Assembly: GCA_958295905.1 (NCBI GenBank)
Contig: OY282382.1
Coordinates: 3,682,001-3,746,000, forward strand
Reading direction: 5' to 3'
DNA: 64,000 nucleotides
Source: an uncultured Vicinamibacterales bacterium
GTDB lineage: Bacteria > Acidobacteriota > Vicinamibacteria > Vicinamibacterales > UBA8438
In this document: positions 53,229-61,930 of the stretch, piece by piece
How the letters are laid out: every line of letters starts with the position of its first letter
Position numbering within the stretch: position 1 is the stretch's first letter
Notes under the pieces: generated by a model
Database searches by the model: none
What the model was told of the DNA's origin: nothing
What the model saw: the letters and a program-made list of their open reading frames with translations, nothing else
Program-made: the position numbers and the translations under genes

Positions 53229-54437
53229 ATGGAGTTCCACTGCAGACTCGGCACCGAGACCGGCGAGGTGATCGAGGGCGTGCACGTCGCCGAGAGCGAA
53301 GCAGCCCTGCGGCAGGATCTGGAGGCCCGCGGACTCTGCGTCCTCGCCCTCAGCCGCCGCGGCTCGTTCGGCTGGTCCGGCTTCCCGCTGCCGCAGCGCC
53401 GGCGCATCCGGACCCGCGAGTTCATCATCTTCAACCAGGAGCTCGCCACGTTGCTGCGGGCCGGGCTGCCGCTGGTGCAGTCGCTCGACATCCTGCGCCA
53501 GCGGATGGACGACCCTGCGTTCAGGACCCTCCTCAACGACGTGCACGACCGGGTCCACGCGGGGGCGGCGCTGTCGGAGGCGTTCGACGCGCAGGGGGAC
53601 GCCGTTCCGGGCATGTACACCGCCTCGCTGCTGGCGGGGGAGAAGAGCGGAGGCATGGAAGAGGTCATCCGCCGGTACGTCGCTTACGTGAAGGTGGTCA
53701 CCGCCCTGCGACGCAAGACGCTCTCGGCCTTGATCTATCCGGCCGTCCTGCTGGGGCTGTCGATGGTGGTGGTCTCCATCATCGTCCTGAACGTCGTGCC
53801 CGAGTTCGAAGCGTTCTACGGCGGGTTCGGGGCCGAGCTGCCCTGGATGACCCAGGTGGTCGTGGCGGTTTCGAACACCGTCCGGAATCACTTTCCGCTC
53901 ATCGTCCTCGGCGCCGGCGCGGCCGTCGCGGCGGGCTGGCGCTGGCTGCGGCGGCCGGGCCGGGCGGCGTTGCTGGACCGGGTCGTCCTGCGCATTCCGG
54001 GCATCGGCTCTATCGCGGGACAGTTCGCCACGTCGCAACTGTCGCGCACGCTGGCCACCCTGCTCGGCGGGGGGATACCCTTGGTCGACGCCATCGACGT
54101 CGCGTCGCGCGCCATCGGCAACCGGTTCTATGCGGAGCAGCTCGCGGTGGTCGGACAACGGCTGCGCGAAGGCGAGGCGTTGGCCGCGGCCTTGGAGGCG
54201 CGCGGGATCTTCCCGTCGGTGGTCATCAGGATGGTCGAGGTCGGCGAGGCGACGGGGGCGCTGCGCGAGATGCTGACGAGCGTCGCGGACTTCTTCGACG
54301 AGCAGATCGAGACCCGGCTCGGACGGTTCGTGACCGTCATCGAGCCGGTGCTGCTGATCGTGATGGGACTGGTCATCGCGGCCCTTCTGATCGCGCTGTA
54401 TCTGCCGCTTCTCCAGCTGGGAACGGTCCTGTCATGA
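53229..54437 (+). CDS. gspF: type II secretion / type IV pilus inner membrane platform protein
   Basis: 402 aa. The GspF/PilC-type N-terminal region (GLCVLALSRRG, FIIFNQELATLLRAGLPLVQ) and three membrane spans (TLSALIYPAVLLGLSMVVVS, FPLIVLGAGAAVAAGWRWL, VIEPVLLIVMGLVIAALLIA). The two copies of the T2SF domain (about 70-190 and 265-390) are visible, with the VRMVEVGEATGALREMLTSV type segment. It is the platform at the base of the pseudopilus. ATG 53229 was preferred over the upstream frame. It overlaps gspE by four bases. Confidence 0.92.
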   Translation: MEFHCRLGTETGEVIEGVHVAESEAALRQDLEARGLCVLALSRRGSFGWSGFPLPQRRRIRTREFIIFNQELATLLRAGLPLVQSLDILRQRMDDPAFRTLLNDVHDRVHAGAALSEAFDAQGDAVPGMYTASLLAGEKSGGMEEVIRRYVAYVKVVTALRRKTLSALIYPAVLLGLSMVVVSIIVLNVVPEFEAFYGGFGAELPWMTQVVVAVSNTVRNHFPLIVLGAGAAVAAGWRWLRRPGRAALLDRVVLRIPGIGSIAGQFATSQLSRTLATLLGGGIPLVDAIDVASRAIGNRFYAEQLAVVGQRLREGEALAAALEARGIFPSVVIRMVEVGEATGALREMLTSVADFFDEQIETRLGRFVTVIEPVLLIVMGLVIAALLIALYLPLLQLGTVLS

Positions 54438-56119
54438 GCGATCCCGACTCCGCGGCGACGGCCGGCGGCGGGCGCGCCGCGGAGACGCGCCCGGGCGATC
54501 CGGGCGGCCCGCGGGCCGCGGGCGGGGCGCCGGTCGACCACGCCGGGGAGGTCGCGCGGGCCCGCCGGCTCGCCGAACGCTACCGGGTGGCGTTCGCGGA
54601 CATGGACCGGTTCAGCATGGACGCGGACCTGTTCCGGTCGATTCCCGCCGACCTCATGCTGCGGTACGGCTTCGTCCCCCACCGCAAGGTCGGGGACACC
54701 CTGGTCATCGTGGTGTCGGACCCGATCGACCTTCCGAAGATCGACGAACTGGCCCTGCTGCTGAACACCCCGATCCGGGTCACCGTCGGGACCTCGTCGG
54801 CCATCGAGTCCATTCTCAAGAAAAGCGAGGGGTCGCAGCGGGTCCTCGACGATGCGACGGAGAGCTTCGAGCTGCAGATCCTCCACGAGGACCAGCGGGG
54901 CGAAGACAACCTGACCGTCGAGCGCCTCACGAGCGGCATCAGCCCGGTCATCCGGCTCGTCGACTCGACCATCTACACCGCCCTGCAGCGCCGCGCGAGC
55001 GACATCCACGTCGAGACCCTGGACGATGCGCTGCACGTGAAGTACCGCATCGACGGCACGCTGCAACCCGCGATGCGCCCGGTGGACAAGCAGTTCCACG
55101 GCGCCATCCTCTCCCGCATCAAGGTCATGGCGGAGCTCGACATCGCCGAGAAGCGGATTCCGCAGGACGGCCGGTTCAAGGTGCGGGTGCCCGGGAAGAC
55201 GATCGATTTCCGAGTCTCGATCATGCCCACCGTGCATGGCGAGGACGCGGTGATCCGTATTCTCGACAAGGAGACGATCAGCGAGCAGTTCCGCGAGCTT
55301 CGGCTGGACGTCCTGGGGTTCGCGGGCGGCGAGCTCCGGCGGTTCCGCCGGGCGATCAAGGAGCCGTACGGCATGGTTCTGGTCACCGGACCCACCGGCA
55401 GCGGCAAGACCACGACCCTCTACGCGGCGCTGTCGGAGATCCATTCGCCCGAGGACAAGATCGTCACCATCGAGGATCCGGTCGAGTATCAGCTTCGCGG
55501 CGTGACCCAGATCCCGATCAACGAACGGAAGGGACTGACCTTCGCCCGGGGGCTGCGCTCGATCCTCCGGCACGACCCGGACAAGATCATGGTCGGTGAA
55601 ATCCGCGACGCCGAGACCGCCCAGATCGCCATCCAGTCGGCGCTGACCGGGCATCTGGTCTTCACGACGGTGCACGCCAACAACGTGCTCGACGTGCTCG
55701 GACGGTTCCTGAACATGGGGGTCGAGGCCTATCAGTTCATCTCGTCGCTGAACTGCGTCATGGCCCAGCGCCTCGTCCGCATGACGTGCGCCGAATGCCG
55801 CCGGCCGATCCGGTTGAGCGGCGGGGTCCTGGAAGAGGCCGGCATCGACCCCGCCCTGGCGCGGGACCACGAGTTCTTCGAGGGCGCCGGCTGCATCGAG
55901 TGCAACGGGACCGGCTATCGCGGGCGCACCGCGCTCTGCGAGCTGCTCGACCTGACCGACCATCTCCGGGAGCTGATTCTCGCGCGGGCCCCGACCTCGG
56001 AGATCAAGCGGGCGATGCACGCCGAGGGCATGCGGTTTCTGCGGGAGTCCGCGGTCGAGAAGGTGCTGGCCGGCCTGACCACCCTGCAGGAGATCAACAA
56101 GGTGACGTTCGTCAAATGA
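54434..56119 (+). CDS. gspE: GspE/PilB-type secretion ATPase
   Basis: 561 aa. Walker A GPTGSGKTTTLYAAL, Asp box IVTIEDPVEYQ, Walker B IMVGEIRDAETA, His box LTGHLVFTTVHANN. The N-terminal region is short of the usual N1E. A zinc-binding pair is present, CAECRRP... and CIECNGTGYRG. It powers pilus/pseudopilus assembly. It overlaps gspF and the next gene by four bases each, a tight operon. Confidence 0.95.
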   Translation: MSDPDSAATAGGGRAAETRPGDPGGPRAAGGAPVDHAGEVARARRLAERYRVAFADMDRFSMDADLFRSIPADLMLRYGFVPHRKVGDTLVIVVSDPIDLPKIDELALLLNTPIRVTVGTSSAIESILKKSEGSQRVLDDATESFELQILHEDQRGEDNLTVERLTSGISPVIRLVDSTIYTALQRRASDIHVETLDDALHVKYRIDGTLQPAMRPVDKQFHGAILSRIKVMAELDIAEKRIPQDGRFKVRVPGKTIDFRVSIMPTVHGEDAVIRILDKETISEQFRELRLDVLGFAGGELRRFRRAIKEPYGMVLVTGPTGSGKTTTLYAALSEIHSPEDKIVTIEDPVEYQLRGVTQIPINERKGLTFARGLRSILRHDPDKIMVGEIRDAETAQIAIQSALTGHLVFTTVHANNVLDVLGRFLNMGVEAYQFISSLNCVMAQRLVRMTCAECRRPIRLSGGVLEEAGIDPALARDHEFFEGAGCIECNGTGYRGRTALCELLDLTDHLRELILARAPTSEIKRAMHAEGMRFLRESAVEKVLAGLTTLQEINKVTFVK

Positions 56120-57087
56120 GCGCCCTCGCACGGCTGACCCGACTGTTCGCCGCCCCCGCGCCGTCGGCGGGGATCGAGATCGCGGCCGACCGCGTCACCG
56201 GCGTCGTTCTCGATCGGGGACGGCGGGTGGCGGCCGCCGTCTCCCGGCCGCTTCCCCCGGGGGCGCTGAGCCCGGCCGCGAACGCCGCGAACCTCGTCGA
56301 GCCGGACACCGTGGGCGGCGTCGTTCGAGAGGTGCGCGAGGCGTTGCCCGGGGCGCCGCGCCGCGTGGCCCTGGTCGTGCCCGACAGCGCCGCCAAGGTG
56401 TCGCTGCTGCGGTTCGAGAAGGCGCCGTCCCGCCCCGCGGAGCTCGAGCAGCTCGTGCGGTGGCGGGTGCGCAAGACGACGCCGTTCCGGATCGAGGACG
56501 CCCAGGTGGCCTGCGCGCCCGGAGCCCGCGTCGACGGCGGAGGGCGGGAGTTCGTCGTGAGCCTGATGCGGCGGGACATCGTGGAGGAGTACGAGGGCGC
56601 CTGCGCGCGGGGCGGGGGACACGCGGGGGTGGTCGACCTCGCCAGCTTCAGCCTGATCAACGCGGCGCTCGCGGGCGGTCCGCCCGCCGACGCCGACTGG
56701 CTGCTCGTGCATGCGGCCGGAGGGTACTGGTCGATCGCCGTCGTTCGCCGCGGACACCTGATCCTGTTTCGGCACCGGCCGGCCGGCGGCGGCGACGACG
56801 ATCTCGTGGATCTGGTGCACCAGACCACGATGTACTACGAGGACCGCCTGGGGGGCGGCGGGTACGACCGCGTGTTGCTGGCCGTCAGCCGGGAGGGAGC
56901 CACCGCCGGGGACGCCGCGCACGTGCGCCGTCTGATCGCGGCGCATCTCGACGCTGCCGTGACCCCCATCGCGGTGAACCGATCCGGCGGGCCGTCTCCC
57001 GCCGACGGCCTGCTCCCCGGCGTGGTCGCGGCGCCCGCCGGTCTGCTGGCGCGCGAGCAGACGCCGAACCGCGGCTCCCACGCCTGA
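56116..57087 (+). CDS. pilM: PilM/GspL-like actin-fold assembly protein
   Basis: 323 aa. Actin-like fold: AGIEIAADRVTGVVLDRGRR, the LLRFEKAPSRPAELEQLVRW, RKTTPFRIEDAQVACAPG and ADWLLVHAAGGYWSIAV regions match PilM-like proteins of acidobacterial operons (single-chain, without the short N-terminal PilN-binding tail). It recruits PilN/PilO at the cytoplasmic face. Starts inside the gspE stop (ATGA). MITE copy F separates it from pilN. Confidence 0.8.
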   Translation: MSALARLTRLFAAPAPSAGIEIAADRVTGVVLDRGRRVAAAVSRPLPPGALSPAANAANLVEPDTVGGVVREVREALPGAPRRVALVVPDSAAKVSLLRFEKAPSRPAELEQLVRWRVRKTTPFRIEDAQVACAPGARVDGGGREFVVSLMRRDIVEEYEGACARGGGHAGVVDLASFSLINAALAGGPPADADWLLVHAAGGYWSIAVVRRGHLILFRHRPAGGGDDDLVDLVHQTTMYYEDRLGGGGYDRVLLAVSREGATAGDAAHVRRLIAAHLDAAVTPIAVNRSGGPSPADGLLPGVVAAPAGLLAREQTPNRGSHA

Positions 57088-57103
57088 AGGCCCGGGCCGG
57101 CGC

Positions 57104-57396
57104 CGGGACCATCCCACGCTCCGCCACCGCCGTGCGCAGGCGGAATCGTGGCGGGTCCCGGGGCTCCGGACGGGCGGCGTCGTGGGTCTCACGCGGCACC
57201 GGCCGGTCGGCAAAGACCCGCGCCGAGGGGGGGATGAAGGGAAGAGGCTTCCCGCGGGCGCGGCTGACCCGATTGCGGCCAGGGGCGTACGGGCGCTCGA
57301 ATTCCCTTGCCCGGGAAGCCGTGAGTAATCTACCACGGTGGCGACCCCTCGAATCGGGGCGGGCCGTCACGCGCCGTCAGCGTGGGCGGTGGCCGT
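57104..57396 (+). mobile_element. MITE-like repeat, copy F, with a 120-bp internal insertion
   Basis: The left half, CGGGACCATCCCACGCTCC onward, and the right half, GGTGGCGACCCCTCGAATCG onward, are separated by 120 bp (57217-57336). The inserted part has its own inverted repeat GGCTTCCCG/CGGGAAGCC. The right terminus is diverged (AGCGTGGGCGGTGGCCGTG). It lies between pilM and pilN inside the operon. Confidence 0.75.
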
Positions 57397-57426
57397 GCGC
57401 GGCCCGTGGTATGTTGCTGGCAGGTG

Positions 57427-58092
57427 ATGTTGCGGACCAATCTCGCGACCCGGCCGTTCTACAACGAGCGGATCGCCCGGGCCGCGCTCGGCGTGGCCGC
57501 GGTCCTGGCGTCGGCGATGCTCGCGGGCGGTGTCGTGCGGCTTGTCGACCTCGCGGGACGCAACGGCGACCTGAACGCGCGCATGGACCAGGCGGCCCGG
57601 ACCGCCGCCGATCTCGCGGCCCGCGCGACCGAGGCGCAGCGCGCCGTCACTCCGCAGGAACTCGCGGCGCTGGCCGACGCGACCCGCGAGGCCAACACCC
57701 TGATCACCCAGCGGACGTTCTCGTGGACCGACTTCTTCAACCGTATCGAAACCACCCTGCCGCCTGACGTGATGGTGACCGAGGTGCGTCCGGACATCGA
57801 GCCGGGCATGGTCGAGGTGGCGATGGGGGTGCTGGGCCGGCGCCTCGAATCCATCAACCGCTTCGTGACGGCGCTCGAGACCTCCGGCGCGTTCATCGAC
57901 GTGCTGAATCGGCAGGTGGAGCTGACCGAGGACGGGATGTACCGCGCCGTTCTCCGGGGCCGGTATCTCGAGTCGGCGCCGCCCGACGCCGTCGACGGCA
58001 GGCGGGGGGGAGATCGACCGGCGGACGCGGAGGAGGAGGCGTCATCGGCCCGCCCAACGGCGGATGCCGAACCCGGGGGCGGCCGACCGTGA
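57427..58092 (+). CDS. pilN: PilN-like assembly protein
   Basis: 221 aa. MLRTNLATRPFYNERIARAA is the typical PilN N-terminal motif (N-L-A-TRPFYNE), followed by one membrane span (about 18-36) and a coiled-coil/ferredoxin-like part (TWTDFFNRIETTLPPDVMVTEV-type segment FSWTDFFNRIETTLPPDVM). An acidic, low-complexity tail ends it. It bridges PilM to PilO across the inner membrane. Confidence 0.85.
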   Translation: MLRTNLATRPFYNERIARAALGVAAVLASAMLAGGVVRLVDLAGRNGDLNARMDQAARTAADLAARATEAQRAVTPQELAALADATREANTLITQRTFSWTDFFNRIETTLPPDVMVTEVRPDIEPGMVEVAMGVLGRRLESINRFVTALETSGAFIDVLNRQVELTEDGMYRAVLRGRYLESAPPDAVDGRRGGDRPADAEEEASSARPTADAEPGGGRP

Positions 58093-58123
58093 CCCGCCGG
58101 CCGGGCGGAGACTCGAGACCGGA

Positions 58124-58720
58124 ATGTCGATGACCCTGCTGCGGCGCATCGTCTCGGACCACCGGCGGCTGGTGACCGCCGTCATCCTGCTGCTGGTGGT
58201 GGACTGTCTCCTCTACGCGGTCGCCCTGTATCCCTGGTCGCGGAAGGCCGCCGAGGCCGAAGCGGGCGCCGCGGCGGCGGAAACCCGGCTCGCTCAGGTC
58301 CGCGCCGCCTACGAGACGGCGGTCGAGACCAACGCCGGCACGTCGCGCGCCCAAGACCGGCTGGAGCAGTTCTACACGGAGGTGCTCCCCGGGGACTTCG
58401 CCGACGCGCGGGCGCTCCTCGCGCCGTACCTCGATCGACTGGCCGCCGACGCCGCCCTCGTGCTCGAACGGCAGAGCAGCGTACCGGACCGGGAACGCGA
58501 CAGTCGCCTGGCCAGACTGCGGACGACGATGGTGCTCGCGGGGGAGTACGAGGACGTGCGCCGGTTCATCCATGCGCTCGAGACGGCGCCGGAGTTCATC
58601 CTCGTCGAGGAGGTCGTCCTGAGCCAGGGCAACGAAACGGAAGAGGGGCTCGTGCTCACGCTCGGGGTGTCGACGTACTATCGGGACGCGAAGGGGGCGG
58701 AGGCGGAATCCGGGTCATGA
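58124..58720 (+). CDS. pilO: PilO-like assembly protein
   Basis: 198 aa. One membrane span (TAVILLLVVDCLLYAVALYP) after a short cytoplasmic part, a helical segment (AAETRLAQVRAAYETAVETN), then a ferredoxin-like fold with RTTMVLAGEYEDVRRFIHAL, which matches PilO. It forms the periplasmic PilN-PilO part. ATG 58124 is used; ATG 58130 is a near alternative. Confidence 0.8.
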   Translation: MSMTLLRRIVSDHRRLVTAVILLLVVDCLLYAVALYPWSRKAAEAEAGAAAAETRLAQVRAAYETAVETNAGTSRAQDRLEQFYTEVLPGDFADARALLAPYLDRLAADAALVLERQSSVPDRERDSRLARLRTTMVLAGEYEDVRRFIHALETAPEFILVEEVVLSQGNETEEGLVLTLGVSTYYRDAKGAEAESGS

Positions 58721-58808
58721 GGAAGCGTCCGGGAGTGATGCGCTCCGCCGCCAGCGCGGCGGGCCGGTACCGGTGCGGGATATGAGGAAGCGTCCGGGAG
58801 TGATGCGC
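58718..58808 (+). repeat. 27-bp direct repeat duplicating a gene start
   Basis: ATGAGGAAGCGTCCGGGAGT plus GATGCGC occurs at 58718-58744 (overlapping the pilO stop) and at 58782-58808 (start of the next gene), period 64. The upstream copy gives a decoy start that runs 22 codons to a stop. Confidence 0.8.
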
Positions 58809-59291
58809 CCGCTTCGCGCCCGCGTCCGGAGCGGGTCCGGCTACAGCTTCGTCGAGCTGCTCGTCGTCACCGCCATCGTGCTCGTCCTGGCCTCGGCGGT
58901 CATGCCCCTGACCCGGGTCACGATGCAGCGCCAGCGCGAGGCCGAACTGCGCCGGGGGCTGCGGGAGATGCGCACCGCGATCGACCGCTACAAGGACGCC
59001 GTCGACTTCGGCGTGATCGGCGGATTCGACGTGGAGGCGGGCAACGAAGGGTACCCCCCGAGCCTGGAGGTCCTCGTGGAGGGCGTGGAGGTCTTGAACG
59101 ATGCGTCGGGCCGGAGGATGCGCTTTCTGAGACGCATTCCCTTCGATCCGATGACGCAGAGCCGGGAGTGGGGGCTGCGTTCGTATGAGGACGATCCCGA
59201 TTCGCGGCGCTGGAGCGGAGACAACGTATACGACGTGTACACGCGGTCGAGGGCCACGGCGCTCGACGGCACGGCCTACGACGAATGGTGA
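58782..59291 (+). CDS. GspG-type pseudopilin
   Basis: 169 aa. MRKRPGVMRPLRARVRSGSG-YSFVELLVVTAIVLVLASAVMP, a class III-type leader with the prepilin site before YSFVE (Glu at +5 from the Y). The globular part has TRVTMQRQREAELRRGLREM, RTAIDRYKD, and the LRRIPFDPMTQSREWGLRSY and GTAYDEW ends of the acidobacterial GspG family. Start ATG 58782. It overlaps the next gene by seven bases. Confidence 0.85.
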   Translation: MRKRPGVMRPLRARVRSGSGYSFVELLVVTAIVLVLASAVMPLTRVTMQRQREAELRRGLREMRTAIDRYKDAVDFGVIGGFDVEAGNEGYPPSLEVLVEGVEVLNDASGRRMRFLRRIPFDPMTQSREWGLRSYEDDPDSRRWSGDNVYDVYTRSRATALDGTAYDEW

Positions 59292-59728
59292 CGATGGGGG
59301 CGTTGCGGCCCTGGCGCACGGATTCCCGGCCGGCGGTTCGTCCGCGTGCGGCGGCGGGCTGGACGCTCATCGAGCTGGTGGTGGTGATCTCCCTGATGTC
59401 GACCCTCGTGGCCGTCGCCATGATCGGCTACGGGACGGCGGTGACGCGGACCCGGGAAGCGGTGCTGAAAGAGGACCTCTTCCGCATGCGCGACGCCATC
59501 GACCAGTATCACGCGGATCGGAACCAGTATCCGCCGGCCCTGGAGAATCTGGTCAGCGAGGGGTACCTGCGGGCGATTCCCGAGGATCCGTTCACGCAAT
59601 CGACAGCCACGTGGCAGGCGATCCCCGCCGACTACGACCCGGCCGATCCCTTGGCCCAGGGCGTCTTCGACGTGAGGAGCGGTGCGAACGGAACCGGCCT
59701 CGACGGGACGCCCTACGCGGAGTGGTGA
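59285..59728 (+). CDS. GspG-type pseudopilin
   Basis: 147 aa. Mature part G-WTLIELVVVISLMSTLVAVAM with Glu at the usual place; RTREAVLKEDLFRMRDAIDQ, QYPPALENLVSEGYLRAIPE, DPFTQSTATWQAIPADY, ending GTPYAEW, matching the major pseudopilin pattern. It is the last forward gene of the operon. Confidence 0.87.
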   Translation: MVTMGALRPWRTDSRPAVRPRAAAGWTLIELVVVISLMSTLVAVAMIGYGTAVTRTREAVLKEDLFRMRDAIDQYHADRNQYPPALENLVSEGYLRAIPEDPFTQSTATWQAIPADYDPADPLAQGVFDVRSGANGTGLDGTPYAEW

Positions 59729-60324
59729 GCGGCGGGGCGGCGGGCCGGTCCGCGCCGATGATTCGCACAGCCGACCTCCGCCGGCTGCGCCGGGCCGGCA
59801 ACGAGACGCCTGCGGGGTGGTCGGGCTGACGGGCGACATGGCCGACCTTCGCCGGCCGGTGCCGGGCCGGCAGCGCGACCGGGCCGATGGCCGGATTCGG
59901 GTGTCCCCGATGATCTCGATGCTGCCGGTCCGGTGTCGGGCCACGTGTCGGCCCCGCGCCGGGTGCGGTTGCCGTTCGAGGCGTTCGATGCGCCGCGCGC
60001 CCCGTCCCGCTGATGCCCGGGGACTCTTCGAACCGACGCGGCGACCTCCGACGGGGCCGTCAACGCGACCACATCGCCGACCTCTTCCGCGCGCCCGACT
60101 TCGAACCGACGCGACGGCCTCCGACGGGGCCGGCGGCCTGCGGTGTCGGCGGCTGCCTCCGCGCCTACGCCACCGAAGTCGGCGGCCCGGCACCGACGGG
60201 GCCGGCGGCCTGCGGTGTCGGCGGCTGCCCCTGCGGCGGCGCCCGATGTCCGGCAATGCTCGATATCCTGCTCCTGTCGGCCTGCGGTGTCGGCGGCCGC
60301 CCCTGCGGCGGGGAGCGTTTTCCG
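59729..60324. repeat. GC-rich repeat-dense spacer between convergent pseudopilin genes
   Basis: 596 bp without a gene. Units such as GCCTGCGGTGTCGGCGGC occur at about 60138, 60207 and 60276 with the neighbour GACGGGGCCGG, and CCCCTGCGGCGG is at 60228 and 60300. Earlier parts repeat CCTCCGCCGGCTGCGCCGGG-like and CTTCGAACCGACGCG motifs. The minus-strand pseudopilin ends at 60325 in this repeat field. Confidence 0.55.
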
Positions 60325-61086
60325 CTATCGGCCGCGCATCCGGCTGCGTCCCCGGCCGGCTCCGTCTCCGAAGCCGTCGCCGGGTCGTGGTGAGAGGCCG
60401 TCGGCATCGAGCCGTCCCGCCGCGGCGCCGAGGCCCCCCGGCCCGCCGCCGATTCCGCCCGCCTCCCCCGCAACCGCCGTCTGCGGCGCGTGGACGAAGA
60501 GCCACTGGTCGTAGCGCGTGGCGCCGTTGTAATCGCGGAGAGACGCTTCGGAAGATCGGCTGACCACCCCCACGATGCCGCCCAGCCCGTCGTCGGGCCG
60601 GTCGGACGCCCGCGGGAACGAACTGCCGAAGGTGCGGTCGGATCGGCGCCCGCGGCCCCGGCCGGTCGAGCCGAACGAGGTGCGGCCGACGCGGTCCGAG
60701 AGCCGCTCCCGCCGCCCCTCGTCGGCCGTCTCGTCCTCGGTGGACGTTTCGCCGAGGGCGGCTGCGGCCGAGCCCTGCGTCAGGACCCGGAACGGCTCTC
60801 CGGTCATGGGGTCCAGGTACAGGCGGCGGAGGAAGCGCCCGTCGACGAGCATTTCGAGGTCGGTCGGGTAGCCGCCGGGGAAGCGCCGCTGATACAGGTC
60901 GATGGCCCGCACGTACTGCCGGCCCCGGAACAGCAGCTCCGCCTCCTGCCCGCGCTTGACGACGGTGCGCCACGACGGCATCGCCACGGACATCAGGATG
61001 CCCATGACCCCGATCGCGACCAGCAGCCCGGCCATGGCGTAGCCGGGCTCGGAGCGCAGGTCTCGCGCGCGGCTGCTCGGGCGCAT
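60325..61086 (-). CDS. minus-strand pseudopilin-like protein
   Basis: 253 aa. Leader MRPSSRARDLRSEPG before YAMAGLLVAIGVMGILMSVA; the residue at the +5 position is not Glu, which is unusual for a pilin. It continues TVVKRGQEAELLFRGRQYVR, AIDLYQRRFPGGYPTDLEML and the LYLDPMTGEPFRVL segment of GspG-like proteins. The C-terminal ~130 residues are low-complexity (Gly/Arg/Ser-rich). It converges with the secretion operon and has no T2SS partner on its strand. Confidence 0.8.
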   Translation of the reverse strand: MRPSSRARDLRSEPGYAMAGLLVAIGVMGILMSVAMPSWRTVVKRGQEAELLFRGRQYVRAIDLYQRRFPGGYPTDLEMLVDGRFLRRLYLDPMTGEPFRVLTQGSAAAALGETSTEDETADEGRRERLSDRVGRTSFGSTGRGRGRRSDRTFGSSFPRASDRPDDGLGGIVGVVSRSSEASLRDYNGATRYDQWLFVHAPQTAVAGEAGGIGGGPGGLGAAAGRLDADGLSPRPGDGFGDGAGRGRSRMRGR

Positions 61087-61155
61087 GTCGATAGGTTAGC
61101 CCAAGTTTACCCAGCCATAAACATAAAAGATTGTAAACAAGCAGCTTACGCCGAC

Positions 61156-61329
61156 CAGGACCATCCCACGCTCCGCCACCGCCGGGCGCAGGCCGAATCG
61201 TGGCGGGTTCTGGGGTTCCGGACGGGCGGCAATCGTGGGTCTCACGCGGCGCCGGCCGTTCGGCAAGACGGTGGCGACCCCTCGAATCGGGGGCGGGCCG
61301 TCACGCGCCGTCAGCGTGGGATGTTCCTG
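61156..61329 (+). mobile_element. MITE-like 172-bp repeat, copy G, with 9-bp target duplication
   Basis: 174 bp from CAGGACCATCCCACGCT to AGCGTGGGATGTTCCTG. TACGCCGAC occurs immediately on both sides (61147-61155 and 61330-61338), the clearest target duplication of the family. Confidence 0.9.
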
Positions 61330-61501
61330 TACGCCGACAGAAATAATCGGAGGGGCACTACGGACGTGCCTAACCGGTGAGAGGGGTCGGTCAGATGAGC
61401 GTCTTGCGGACGCCCCCGGGACGCGGGTCGACGCCGAGTTGGCAGCGCTGCGTTGCTCGTCGGGTTCGTCGGATACCCAGGTCCGGTACCCACGCGGCCG
61501 T

Positions 61502-61589
61502 AACCGCCCGCGGCGAGACCCGCGCCGCCCCGAGAGCGGCGGGGGCCCGAGCGGGCTGAAGAGCGCCCGCGGGCCAAGACCGCCCGTGC
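61502..61589 (-). repeat. ~88-bp repeat, copy 2
   Basis: Reverse-complement match of 40845-40934, from AACCGCCCGCGGCGAGACCC to CGCCCGTGC, with about 10 differences. Confidence 0.75.
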
Positions 61590-61690
61590 AGGCGAGGAGG
61601 GGCGCATGTCGAGGGGGGGGCGCATATCCAGGGCGACAAGCGTGTCACGGTCCTGACGAGTGGCGCGCCGCCGACGGGTGGGATACGGCC

Positions 61691-61930
61691 GGCGGCGCGC
61701 GGCGGCGCCGGCGCCGATGCGATGGAGCCGACGTCCCGAAGCTCAGCGGGGCGATGAGGGCTGGCGGCGCGCGGCGGCGCCGGCGCCGATGCGACCGCGC
61801 CGCGGAGACGGTATCGGTCCTACCGCGATGGGAAGACGCCGCCGTCGATGCCGCCGACGGGTGAAGATACGGCTGGCGGCGCGCGGCGGTACCGGCGCCG
61901 ATGCGACCGCGCCGCGGAGACGGTATCGTC
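61691..61930 (-). repeat. tandem copies of the symporter gene 3' end
   Basis: GGCGGCGCGCGGCGG starts units at 61691, 61763 and 61875. The last continues into the symporter stop at 61931. In the 61763 unit the reverse frame ends GIDGGVFPSR and a stop, against RIDGGVSPSR in the gene, so the gene end including its stop has been copied downstream. Confidence 0.75.

Larger units (their letters stand above)
61087..61930. other. 844-bp spacer with MITE copy G and tandem repeats
   Basis: No gene is supported. It contains an AT-rich patch at 61105-61145 (CATAAACATAAAAGATTGTA), MITE copy G, the second ~88-bp repeat and three units of a GGCGGCGCGCGG repeat. Confidence 0.65.

Noticed and set aside
59729-60324. 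A plus-strand gene in the repeat field
   Set aside because: The open frames are made of tandem GC-rich repeats with no recognisable domain and conflicting frames across units.
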